Below, one piece after another: positions 12,546 to 24,682 of a stretch of 64,000 nt of DNA (positions are counted from its first letter, which is position 1; each line of letters starts with the position of its first letter). Origin of the DNA: Capitulum mitella (lineage: Eukaryota > Arthropoda > Thecostraca > Pollicipedomorpha > Pollicipedidae); contig CP099848.1 of assembly GCA_030062745.1 (NCBI GenBank), forward strand, positions 12,313,568-12,377,567, read 5' to 3'. The notes beneath the pieces were generated by a model. That model saw only the letters and a list, made by a program, of their open reading frames with translations, was not told where the DNA came from and did no database searches. The position numbers were made by a program, and so were the translations under genes.

Positions 12546-13300
12546 CATGACATAGAGCGCCTAGCCAGCGTTCTGTTTTCTGCTTTGACGAGCGACATCG
12601 GCCTATTCACGTGCTATATGTAACTGATAACTGTAGCTGACCTGCGCTGCGATGAAGAATATGCTTAGATTTTTTTCGAACGGTAGCCAGCGTCCCTTTA
12701 TCAGGCACAGTCGATGTCGATCAACTCATTGGTGTGACAGAACCTGGAATAAGGAGTCAACAAGGCGAATCGCAAACAAATGAACAAAATCCAGAGAAAA
12801 AAATATAAAACTGGAGAGAAAAAAAATTTATTTGAAAATTCCAGTCGGTTTCGAAAACGACAAGCACGGATCTTTAGCAGGGGCCCAAGTTGAAAGCCAA
12901 CGTGGAAGACACGTCAGCAGAAGATAAAGAGAATGGAAAGGTTAGTTTCGAATCGGGACCGGGTCCATAGCGTGCGTCCACCCGTGCTCACTGCGCCTGT
13001 CAAAAGCCGGTGCAGTAACCCCAAGGATGATGAGCAAAGAGGGACCAAAATGATTTCGAACGAATGGAAACAAGCCGACCGATTACGCCCTTTTAAATGA
13101 ACAGCATGAATGACCCGCCAAGCTGGTCGTGCATCAAACTGCAAAGCGGCGAGGACCTGGCGGGGACAAGCCGACCAGAAAGAGAAGAGGTGAGGCGTCG
13201 TTTTGCCACGCATTGCCGGCATGAGAGCCGCTGAACGTCAGCGACAGGTAAACGGGGCTAGAACCAAATGGAAACGTGCAGAGTCGGGCGGACACGGTCA
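12546..13300. other. No gene recognised
   Basis: A/T-rich unique-looking sequence with no convincing coding region. Confidence 0.5.
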
Positions 13301-13495
13301 GGGGACGGCCGAGGGGGGCGCAGGAAGTGGGGGCAGGCAGACAGCTAGGCGTGGACGGACAGGGGACGGCAGAGGGGGCGCAGGAAGTGGGGGCAGGCAG
13401 ACAGCTAGGCGTGGACGGACAGGGGACGGCAGAGGGGGCACAGGAAGTGGGGGCAGGCAGACAGCTAGGCGTATACGGATAGGGGACGGCAGAGG
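13301..13495. repeat. 60-bp tandem repeat, ~3.3 copies
   Basis: The unit (GGGGACGGCAGAGGGGGCGC, AGGAAGTGGGGGCAGGCAGA, CAGCTAGGCGTGGACGGACA) repeats with exact 60-bp period and few changes. Because 60 is a multiple of three it keeps a frame open (20-aa repeats), but nothing else suggests coding. Confidence 0.95.
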
Positions 13496-14480
13496 CGGGC
13501 GCGACAGGAGAAGGCGGAGAGAAGGGAAAAGGTGGAGAGGGCCAAGGGGTGCAGGCGCTGAGCGCCAGTGCTGGGAAGGCGGCCGTTGTTGCTGACGCGG
13601 AGAGCTGGTGATGTTATTCCGGGCGTTTATCCCATATTCGGGTTTGGCGGCTATTTCTTTGGGGGCTCAACATTGACAAACGATACAAGCACGCAGTGCA
13701 TGTTTCTACGACTTGATCTCTCGGACGTCTGGCTGCGAGAAATGTAACTAGAATTTGGCATCTGCTTTCGCCATTCCATTCGCCGCTGCAAACTCGAATC
13801 ATTCGTTTCGCTGGTATGGCTGTCAGAGTCCATGGACCTTAATGCCGGTACACGTTAGTCAGTCACTGTCGTGCTGAAGGAACTTTATCGCGCCGTGGAA
13901 TTCCAACACCGACCCGCCCGTGACCGACTGGCCACGGGTTTCGGGCCCAATGCAAGTGCCCGTTTTTGGGACTGGAACCTGGTGTCTGCCACGCACTGGA
14001 CTACGTTGTCCGAATCCCATGAGCGAAGCAGTGTTTTTAAAGTTGGTGGGAACATAGCCATTTTTAAGACAATTTCTTTCCATGCAACGCCTAAGGTTAA
14101 CGTTAAAGTTCTGAAGTTGGTGGGGTTGCTACCATACTTGTCCCATGGGCTTTTATGGTCATGCCGAGTCGTTATTTAGCATGTAGCATGCCACGATGGC
14201 CTGAAAACTGATTTCCCATTGCTAGTCAAAAGGCTTCAACCGAGGCTTCATCGAAAGTGGCCCGCGTAAGCAAAAATAGAAGTATAATGCTGCTAATTCC
14301 GGTCATTCTTGGCACCAAACTGACCTGGCAGTTCACAAATCGCCTGACTGTTTTGAAAAGATATATCGTGATCAATGTATCCTCCCGCTACGCCGAAACC
14401 AATCACCACAGATCATCGTCAGGCTTTAAAACACGCCGAGACGTCAGGCAAAAAGCGATGATTACTCGGAACAGATCGCT
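13496..14480. other. No gene recognised
   Basis: No recognisable coding, RNA or repeat structure. Confidence 0.5.
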
Positions 14481-14950
14481 TGTTCCGGCAACTCGGCGGG
14501 CGAGTCTATCCCCACCTCCGCGTCTCCCTGCCAGCCGTCCGCCGCCTGGCGCAAGCCGTCTGCCGCCGCGCCAGCTCAGCTTCGACGCCAGCCGGACCGG
14601 CGAGCCCCCTCCCCCCGTCCGACGTCCGCCGGGCCATGCCCGCCGTTTGGCCGGCGGCGGTGCGCGCGCAGCGCGCCATTATTGATTGCCTGGACGGGTG
14701 CGCCGCGGCCGGCAGAGCCGGGCCGGCGGCCAGCGGGCGGCGTGTGAGCGTCCTGGAGCGAGCAGTGGAGCACGGCCGACTGCCGCGCGACATGGGCCCG
14801 CCGCCGCCGGCTGTCGTCCAGTGACCGGGCGCCGCGCTGACCGGAGACGGGCCTGGCGGAGAGCACAGAGCAGCGTCACTGCACACCCGGCCGGCCGACG
14901 CCAGGTAAAAATACCGCCGCCGGACAGCCGGGCCGACGTCGCCAGCGGCG
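14481..14950. other. CpG-rich block
   Basis: Very GC- and CpG-rich sequence open in several frames on both strands. No domain is recognised. It could be a CpG island or GC-rich repeat, and leads directly into the 36-bp array. Confidence 0.4.
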
Positions 14951-14955
14951 GACCC

Positions 14956-15320
14956 GTGCTGTGTCGGCGGGTGTGGGCGGTCAGGGGCTCTGTGCTGTGT
15001 CGGCGGGTGTGGGCGGTCAGGGGCTCTGTGCTGTGTCGGGCGGTGTGGACGGTCAGGGGCTCTGCGCTGTGTCGGGCGGTGTGGGCGGTCAGGGGCTCTG
15101 TGCTGTGTCGGCGGGCGTGGACGGTCAGGGGCTCTGCGCTGTGTCGGCGGGCGTGGACGGTCAGGGGCTCTGCGCTGTGTCGGCGGGCGTGGATGGTCGG
15201 AGGGTCCATGCTGCGTCGGCGGGCGTGGACGGTCAGGGGCTTTGTGCAGTGCGGACAGGCACGTATGGTCAGGGGACCCTGTGTAGTGTTACAGGCACGG
15301 CCGGTCAGGGGGCTTCTCCT
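14956..15320. repeat. 36-bp tandem repeat, ~8 units plus decayed ones
   Basis: The unit TGCTGTGTCGGCGGGTGTGG + GCGGTCAGGGGCTCTG repeats every 36 bp, degenerating toward 15,320. Divisibility by three keeps frames open over more than 190 codons, which I regard as a by-product rather than coding. Confidence 0.93.
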
Positions 15321-15374
15321 GTCGTATTGGGACCAGGCGCGGATCCGGTGGGGGGGGGGGCGACGGGGGAGATC

Positions 15375-17240
15375 GTCCCCCGAGGCCTGAGAAGGGGCCT
15401 ACGAGAGGGGCCCCGAAGTCGTCCCGACGGGCCAATATCAGACTCGAAACGGGGCCCCGAGGGACCCCGTATGAGCTTTACGGGGTTTCTGTGGAAACGT
15501 GACGGGTTCTGGATGCAGTCAGACGGTCTCTAGGAGAGTTACAGAGCCTCAACACGGCAAGTTATCCCTGAGACTGCCAGATTGGACACCGGGCCCCTGA
15601 GACGGCCAAGATGATGACTGAGTCCCTAGAACGGCATGAGGGCCCCTGGAATGTCATTGGGGCCCGAATATATTTCACGGGCTTTGTGAAACGCTGAAGG
15701 TTCGTGATGCAGTCAGAGGGCCTCGGGGGAGGAGGGGAGATAATGAGACCCTGAGACGGCAACATGGCCCGTAAAATGAATAGAGGGACCCCTGAAACTC
15801 TCCAAGGGTCCCTGGGGCCGCAAAATGGGCCCCAAAACGGCAAAGGGTCCATAAGACCGCTTAAAGTGCCAGAGAGGCCCCGAGACGGCAAGAACTTAAG
15901 AGAATGGCTAGCACGGCATAAGGAGACCCTGGCCCACCAGAGGGGCCCCTGAACATGGATTCTAGTGAACTTCTCAACTTCGAGAGAGGCCCCGAATGGG
16001 CTTCACTGGTCTTTTTGAGAAGCTGAAGGGTTATTGATGCAGTTATGGGGCCCTGGAAAGGCCAGGTGGATCTTAAAGCGGCAAGACGGGCCCCTGTACG
16101 ATAGATTGCCCCTGAGACTGCCAAAAAGGTCGGAGGACCTTTGCAAGACAAAGGCGATAAGAGGACCCCTGGGGGCTCTGGATGATCAGAGGGCCCCGTG
16201 TGTGTTAGGCGGGCTTCTGACAGGGAAAAGGACCCCTGATACTGCGAGTAAAGCCCCTGAAGCGCCAACAAAGGCCACTGATACGGTTAGAGAGGTCCTA
16301 AGGTTGCCAGATATGCCCCATGGAACAGAGGAAGACCCTTGATACAGCCATGGAGACAATCGGAGACGTTCAGAGAGCCCATGACACTGCACAGGGGCCC
16401 TGAAATCGCCAAAATGTCTTTTGTAATTGCCAGAGGGCCCCTGAGACGGCCAAAATGTTCCTCAGAGACAAGAGGGGCACCTAAGACAACGGCGGGTTCC
16501 CTGAGGCTGCTAGAGAGGGACCTTTGAGACTGCTGACTAGAAGTCTCTAGCAATAGGGGCCCCTGGGACGACAAGAGGGGCCCTGAAACTACTAAACCCT
16601 GAGGCGTCCAGACAGCTTCTGAAATGGCCAAAGGACCTAGAGCATTGCCAGATGTCCTTCTGTCACAGCAGAGAGATATATAAAGAGGGCCTTTTCAGTG
16701 CCTCAGGGGCTCCTTACACGGCAAAAACGTCTCAGGAACGACAGAAGGGAACCCGAGATGGCTTAACCGTCCCTGAAACTGCCAGATGGGTCCCTGAGAC
16801 TCTCCGGATGCCCCTGAAACCTCCAACGGAGCGCCCGAGACGTCCCGAGGATTACGTGAAACTGTAAAAGGAGCCTGAGAGCACTAGCGGGCCCTGACAC
16901 GGTAGACAGTCCGAGAACACCAAAAATGCCCCTGTACATGCAAGTTGGGATCTAACCCAAGCTATCAAAAATGTCTCCAGAAACTAAAAGGGGGCAGAAG
17001 GGCTGCCGGACCAGATACAGACACGACATTCCAAACAGAGGGAGGGACGCAGCCGCCTAAAACCCCGCAGTCGTTGTCATATTTCGGCAACTTTGTGGGG
17101 GAACAAAACGCGAAATTTTCTCAAAGAAGGTGGCGTGCTTGATTTTTTCGTTTACTTTATATGGTAATAAAAAAGGCTCCATTATATCAAATATTTCCCT
17201 GAACGCGAACAAATCCACGTTTTGTTCATATTTGAAGAGC
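15375..17240 (+). repeat. Interspersed GGCCCCTGAGAC-rich repeat, copy A
   Basis: Shares its start (CCCGAGGCCTGAGAAGGGGC), an early TTTACGGGGTTT / GATGCAGTC block and its 3' segment (GTTGTCATATTTCGG, GGGGAACAAAACGC, ATTTGAAGAGCAAA) with copies at 24.7-27.6 kb (-) and 30.9-33.3 kb (+). The body is degenerate short units with GGCCCCTGAGACNGCNA. No ORF is shared. Confidence 0.75.
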
Positions 17241-20200
17241 AAAACAATAGGAGGGGGGGGGCCGGGAAGGGCCCCGAGCTGACCATCCCCCCCGGGGGAA
17301 ACCTGGGCCAGCCCCTGGCTGGGACCTAGTGTTATGTCTGTAGACACGGCCGCGGGACAGCTGACTGCTCACCGGCTCTTGCCAGACCAGCTTGACAAGC
17401 AGAATGCAGTGCAGGCAATCGACTCACCGGATACACTAGTTGTTTTTCGAATGCCTGATTTTTAACGGCTGTGCCGCTCGGGCATTTCCGGTTCAAAGTG
17501 TAACACAACCCGGCGACCCCGCTGTTCGTGACGTGTGACCCTGGCTTTCATTAGGGTGGCCAGAGATAAATGAGGTTTGACGTTCCAGGTGAGGTGGATT
17601 TGCACGATTCTGGACTTGTGGGATGGTCAGGCGCATGTGTTACGGATGGTTTTGAAGTCGCGAAGTGAGCCGTTCCAGTGACATCGGTGTTTTAACTAGT
17701 GGAACGCCATTCCACTGACCGTGACCCACGCATCGTCTGTGGTCATGCTTTTAAATTTTTTTCGGAGGAACCCTGGATATGTTCCATACTGTGTATTACC
17801 GCGTTTATCATGGTACGGTCCTTTGAGACAATTCGTGGATTGGCACGACATGGCGTGATGCGAGACGCATGTATTTACCATTGTTCGTTCTTTATTGACA
17901 CATTGCCAGCGGCTTAAGTCGATTCAAACGAAATCATTTGTTTCCGTGTTTTATCGTATCCGTTTGGATCAGAGTCCATGCTATGTCGAGCTTGCTATGC
18001 GGACTATGGGTGCGGGATTCTGCCGTATCTGATGCCGTATCGTTACGGCTCCGACGTGGAACAAGATGGTGCCGGAGGATCATTATTACTGAGGCGTGCG
18101 TCTCCGCCACACGGCCGCCGCGCGGGGCCGACTGACCTTGCTCGGCCCCGAGACTAGTACAACGTCCATTATGGGACGAGACCGCAAACTGCAAACACCG
18201 CACGGCTCTCTTTGTCCAGCTGTATATCGATCGTAGCGAGCATCGAATCCATGGTTTGAGGCAAGGCGGACGCAGGCTGCCGTTTGAAAGTCTGCGGCCT
18301 TAAATCTTACCCTGCTAGGATAAGATTTGTTGAATCCCTTAAAGGTGGAGTGTGTGGTATGCTCATTGACGAAGTTGTTATTTCTACGGGATAACCCTGA
18401 TGAGAATTTTATTCGTCATATATCTGACCGTTTGTGATGCCTAGCAGCATGAAATATTTTGAAATGATTTTCCTGGTGGCATATCGAGTCATCTAATCTA
18501 GCTAGCAGTGCACACAAATTTATGTGTTTATTAAATGCTGTCAAAATATGTTTCGTGAGGGAAAGAAACATGTGACAGGAGGCAAAGGCGAACTTAAGTG
18601 GAGTTAAGAAATCTTTCACCGGAAACCTGCGTTCCAGTGACATTGGCGCGCATGGAGAAAAGAGTCGGTCCCGTGCTGGTCCCCTTGCGACGCAGTTTTG
18701 CTCATCTCCGCATTGTAACAACTCTATGGAAGATGAAGGCATCAGCGATTGAAAACTGCATGAAATATGGAAATTGTGTGTCATGTCGTCCAAATGAAAC
18801 ACCATCTCCGCTCACCCGTGTCAATTTCGCACGATCTGCACAATTTATGTCGGACCGGCATTTTCAGAACATTTTCAGAGACATTTTCCTTGGGGTCCCA
18901 GGCCTTTTGTGCAGTTTGCTGATCATTATATGTATCTCTGAGCAGCTTCCATGGGCGAAAAAAAAATCGATTTTAACGCTGCCATGGCTCCATATGAGAT
19001 GCGCAGATGGGATTCATCAACCGCCCTGAATGCATAATACAAATGCGTGTAAATCCAGTCGGCAGGCCCCGCATTATCATCCGCCACAGGTGCCCTGAGG
19101 CCAGATGTACACACACTGCGAGCATAAGCTGGCGGACACATGTCTGTTAGTCATCGCCCAAGGCTGTCACGGTCGCTCAGCAGCGTCTTTGTTTTGCACC
19201 ACTGCCCCCCGGCCTGTCGTAATTTGACGGCGAGAGCCGAGTGAACTGCTCGCACTGCGCAGCCAGGGTCGGGTCTGGGCCTGGCAATGACTTCGACGTC
19301 GACAGAGGTAAGCTTATGCGGACCTGGCTTCTGTAGTGTTGTTAGTGTAGGTCTACGCGAACGCGACATTTTGGCCTCTTGTACACACCCGCAATGAAAC
19401 TCAGCAAGAAGTGGTGTGTAGAGTCGCAAAAGTAAATGCTTACGCGTTTCTCTGCCCAGGCACTCTAAGCTGTGGTGAAAATGCCACTTTGGAAAACCGC
19501 AATCAAAATCCCCACTCGCTTCAAAGGATCCTATGACATTTTCCACGGGGTTCACAATCGCTACAACGTCGCGAGCACGTGCGCTGTCGTCCGGTCGTAA
19601 ACGGCCGGCAGAGATACGGCCATCACAGGGCGTCGGCCGAGCGGCATCAGCTGTCGTCCCGCTACCCGCCGGCCGCCGACGGATTTCTGCCGTCGCTGGG
19701 GCCTGGCTGTTGATGCCGTTCCACGTGATCGGCTTGACGGCAATAGCTCGGACCGGGCCCCAATTGGCCCGACCACCGATCAGCCTGGTTGCCTCGGCTA
19801 CGCTCCGATTTCGCGATGCATCCGTGACGAGGCAATGATGAAGCGCCTGGATCCTGTTTCCGGAAGGCCTTGTTCGCGACTCCTGGAAAACTTATGAGCA
19901 GCTGTTCCGGGAAAACTTCGGAGGCATGACGTTAAAACATTGACGTTACGTGTGATGGGAATGTGTCGCAAGTATTGGTTATTCTGAGACGAAATATGCA
20001 AATGTCTCTTATTGCCGCATTTCTTCACAATCCTGATTTTCAGAGCTAGCGTGATCGGTAGCTGTTAGAGGAGCGCTGGTATTTCCGCTCTAGCAGCGCT
20101 CGCGCTTCTTCGACGCTCAATATTTCGTCCGTGTCTCAGCGGGCATTTGACCAGCAAAGGATCATCCTGGCATACTGGCCACCACACGGTCATGTCGCTT

Positions 20201-22463
20201 CTCTGACGGTAAACCGAATTTTCGCCGCAAAATCAACCGTCACCTAGAATAGCACGATCGGCTTTGGGGTTCAGACTACAGGCAAGAAGCCCTGCTTAGC
20301 AGAGGTTCCGATCCCACACACCACCCTAGCATATCTTTCAGATCAAATCTGAATGAGATGTTTTCCATGCAACCAATGTTTACAGACTTGCTTTAAGGTC
20401 AGCGCGCACCCTGTGACACTGCAGCGAGCAGTTTCTCGGCCGTGCCGGCGGTGCGCGGGGCGGCCGTCCGGCGCGCAGGCGGCAGCCAAGGATCGGTTCC
20501 TTCCCAGCGCGCCGTCTGTGTTCTTGGTTATTGCCGTTATGACAGAGCCGAAGACAAGCTCAGCTTGATCCAATGCAGGTTTTACCACACCCCTTCGCCG
20601 TTCGTAAAAAGCAGCCACACACTTCACGGCCTAATGGCCAGGTGACAGCACGTGGGTCTAATCGGAACATTTTGCACTTTTCGCGACGAGATGGTTTTAT
20701 CGGCGATCAAATCAAGGCCTCTCAACTATCTGACAATTTGAAGTAAAGACCAGCTGTTTGGACGGCCATTGTATTGCGCAACCGTGAAATATGGTCAAGT
20801 CATACAGGGAGGGAAGGAACAAGAGGGTCACAAACATTTTGCAGTCAGAACCTCAAGGGTTTCATTTGGTGGCATGATACATAGCTAGTACGACACTTGG
20901 GATACTCTCATGGCTGAGAATCCTTGGGATGGGGTTGCGATGGGAGAGTTTAGACCCCCACACTTTTCAGAGAGATTTTGACACTAGGTCCATGGCGGTG
21001 GGTACAAAAGAACCGTATGAAGTTCTGTTCATACTCTCCCGATAAATTTCGAAAATCCTCTGCCATTACACAGATTCACAGATTCACCACAGCAACCTAA
21101 ATCTTTTACACGCATGAACATAACCAGGCAATGAAAAGTGAGATGGCGACAATCATCTTCCTCTTTTTCAACCACGACTGCGTAACTTATATTAACTGCA
21201 CAGACTTTCTGCTTATCTTTCCCACCATGTGTGAGCATGAGTTGTATACGAGATGTGTTTCCCTTTGCTGTGCAAGTTGCCGGCAGGCAAATGCACCGAA
21301 AACAAAAAAGCCAAAGCGACGTTTGGATATGTAACGGTCCACTAGCATCTCTTCCGCAACTACGTGAAAATGGATGGTGAAATGTCTATTCAAAAGGCGC
21401 TAGCCTTCCAATGGCCAGGGTGTGATGCGACATTGATCGTCGCACCATATCCTCATTCCAACGACTCACATTTCTCAAAAGGTAAAAGAAATGTACTCGA
21501 GGCCAAACCTCCTAAAGCTTCCGATCTCCAGGAATTGAAGCCATTGATGCCGGATTAGGCAGAGTGGCTGGAGTTACGGCCTTTTACACGGGCCAGTCCA
21601 CAGCTGCAATTGCACGCGAATTACAGGAAGCATCTCAGCGTAAAACACATCGTGGCCAGTTTATTTTTTGTATAGCTATAGCTATAGCATATAGCTATAG
21701 AATAGCTATAGCTATGGAGTCTTTCATAAGTTACGCAACAGTGGAGGAGGCAGAAGGTCGTCACCGACGTCACACTAACAGTTGTGAGGTCGACGCACGT
21801 CTAAAAGTATGCAGATTTGGCGTAAGAAATATGAGTGAAGTGCGTCATGCCATCTGACAGATCTATATAAAACTATTTTACATTGAAAAGATGGACCAAA
21901 TACATATGTCAGCCTGGACGTGAAATGCAAGGGTTAAGGCCCCGAAGATAATAAGTGTTGTTGGAAACGGTTTCAGTTCCATTACTTCCTACGCACTGCC
22001 AAAAAATAATCTTGAATAACAGAGTTCTTGGTGTCGCGTAAACAGCACCAAAACTTCGTGGGCCTCCATCCCTCCATCCCTGGCCTTCAATCCCAAGACT
22101 GCTGCTGGCCGCTGCGCCGTGGTTAAAAGGGCATCATCGATCTCAGACATCCCGATCACATTTGGCCGGTATTTTCTTCAGACCCAGTTATTTCATGATC
22201 CGAATGATTTTGTGACCTTGGCGCACACCATCAAGTATGACGGGGACCGAAGAAAATCCATCTGTGTGCTGAAGGACCCATTGGCGACTACCTGTGTTCG
22301 TCCGCAGCTAAAAGAACATGTGAGTTACGTTGAGAGCTGTTACGATGACAATGGCGTAGAAAAGGTGTGGCCCGGAACAAGAGACCTGTGACTGTGAATT
22401 TTCCTGAAAAAAAAATAGGAAGAGCAGCGCGCAAGAAAAGCAGTTGTCCCCTTTTTGCCTTAA
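17241..22463. other. 5.2-kb stretch with no recognised gene
   Basis: Only short ORFs without recognisable domains. GC-rich patches lie at 19,560-19,700 and 20,400-20,520. A TAGCTA simple repeat is at 21,675-21,716. Confidence 0.5.
21675..21716. repeat. TAGCTA simple repeat
   Basis: Runs of TAGCTATAGCTATAGCATA type, palindromic and AT-rich. Confidence 0.9.
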
Positions 22464-23649
22464 CCCTATTCCCGGCAGGGGGGCTGAATCCCCTCGGGTT
22501 TTTTGCTTGCCAATTCCAGGCTTTTTAAGGCAGCTTCACGAAACTTGGTGACCTTTCCTAGTTATTCTTTCTGCGCGCTGTGACAAAATTTCAGAATTCT
22601 GTTTTGCTCAGGGGCGGAGCCAGGCAACGTTTTTGGGAGGCACCTCAGGCCATTTTTGGTCATGTTGAGGGTAAAAGGAAAATGTCTGCCAAAAACAGAG
22701 TTTTTAAGATAAATACTAAAACTTTTTATAGATGAATAGCTTAATAGTTGGGCAATGTGCAGATGTAATTTCGTTCATCTGAGGTCAATTAACAAGGTCA
22801 GGTCAAGGTCAAAAGTCAAATTTTTTTTTGCAATAATTTTGGCGCCGTTTTTTCAAATGACAAACCCGGAATATATATGACGTAGAACGGTGCCCTCTAC
22901 TTTTGTATCAAGTTTCAGCTTGATATCAGGTCGGGTCACGAAGTTATGACCTAAAATGTCAGTGTGCGTACCCCATATCGCAATAGCCATAAAATGGAAT
23001 TTTTGGAATAGAGTGAATTCGAATGATTGAAAACGCTTACAGATAATATTAAATGCACACGAGATCATTCCAAGTGACCGGAAGGTCACTGGAGGTCATT
23101 TAAGGTCAAAAATCACAAGTTGATCTGAAGAACGTGTGACCATGACAGTTCCCCCTTTTTCATGTCCCTGGCACCGCCTATGCTAACATTATACAAACAT
23201 TGTAATGCGATTTGCACTTCTTTAGCATGACACGACTAGCAGAAGCCCAAAAAAGTGTTTTTGCCACTTTTGTTCATTCAATTGTTAGAAAACTAATCCT
23301 ATTTTTGAAACCCTGTGAACGCCCATGAATTTTTCCAAAATTTCAGATGTTCGTACCCATGGTAAAAGCCCTATCCATATTCTTTCGATTCATGCCAGTT
23401 TCACTGAAATCGGTCCATAAACAACGGAGTTACAAGAAGTCCAAAAATACCGCTGATTTTTTTCCCCCCAGTATCCACACATTTCACAATTTTGAAAATT
23501 TATTTTTATAAAAATGTAGTTCAAGTCATAGCAAATCGATTACCGTTTGTTGCGATGAAATCGGACGAGCAGTTCTCGAGATCTCAGGGGGGGGCCGAAT
23601 CCCCCCCTGCCGGGAATCGACCATACCGTCTATCCCTCCGGGAATAGGG
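22464..23649. mobile_element. piggyBac-like MITE (TTAA-flanked), AGGTCA-rich
   Basis: TTAA at 22460-22463 and 23650-23653. Ends CCCTATTCCCGG(C)AGGG in inverted orientation; an inner GGGGGG..GAATCCCC block is mirrored near both ends. Carries AGGTCA clusters at 22,790-22,820, 22,927-22,955 and 23,075-23,110. A nested segment 22,608-23,182 has its own imperfect GGGGCGGAGCCAGG ends. Confidence 0.75.
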
Positions 23650-24682
23650 TTAAATGCCAATTTTGCTTAGATAAAATCATTTCGTTTTTGAGGTTATGGA
23701 CAGTATGTGTCCCTCCTCATAAAATAAGGTCGACTGTGCTGACGACGTATGGAACTCAGGACATAAGAACTCAGGAGAAGCTGAATAATGCGGTATTCAA
23801 AACCTATGCGGCAACCAAGGGAATGATCGCAGGAATGACCCAAAATAATTTCGATTTGGATGCGGCTGTAATGGGTTACATTTTGGCTCTTTATTGCAGG
23901 CATACGAAAATTCAAAATCTTTTTTATTCCGGCTTCTGAGACGACGCTGGCTTGGCATCGATGCAGTTGTAGCTCGTTCCTAGGGGGCAGCATCGACCAG
24001 AGATCCCACAGGCTGTTTTGTGTGACTGAAAAACAGCCGGTTAAGATTCCAAAGTTAGTCCGGCCGAACGCCAAACCCGGATACGCCGGCGTCTGTGGGT
24101 TGGGGGGGGGGGGCGCCAGGGGAAAGCCATGGGGGGCCGCCGCCGCCAAAGCCATGGGGGGCTTCCAGGACGGCGCGAGGGCCTGAATGCCTGACCCAGA
24201 AACGCCGCCGTTTTTCCGGGGGCCGGCCGGATTCGTCACAAGCTGACGTAGACCAAACTGACCAATCACACTGTGCCATGTCGAAGCCACGTGAAGTCTC
24301 AGAAGCGGGAAGATAACAAGGTGAAAAAATTGAGCCAATCGAGTTCGGGAGGAGTTCGTGGGAAGTTTGACTGAGAGTGGTTGCTTGAGTCATGGGTGGA
24401 AGTTCGGGAGGAACGGCCTTTGGACAGAGGTGGTGAGGACAGCGGGGAACCAGAAGTGGTCAGAGTCGGGAGCCTGCAGTCATTACGAGCGGCTGTACAA
24501 TCTGCCCTCCCGCACGCTGACCGGTGCGACCCTGCAAGGCCTCTGCGCCGCCCAGACGACGCGCTGCAAAGTCCAGTTAGCCCACAACGTCATCCAAGAA
24601 CTGAGTGTCATACGGCGCTCAAAATGTCCTGCCTGCATCACGCTTTTTTTGGTTATACGGTCACGCAAAATCCCAGTCGTAA
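23650..24682. other. No gene recognised
   Basis: A 12-G run at 24,102-24,113 and Pro/Gly-rich open frames on both strands around it. The 214-codon ORF on the minus strand has no recognisable domain. Confidence 0.5.

Noticed and set aside
14686..15390. 234-codon ORF (+) and overlapping 190- and 176-codon ORFs
   Set aside because: Openness comes from the stop-free 36-bp array and high GC. No domain, and several frames on both strands are equally open.
23694..24338. 214-codon ORF (-)
   Set aside because: No recognisable domain, spans a G-run, overlaps a similar ORF in another frame.
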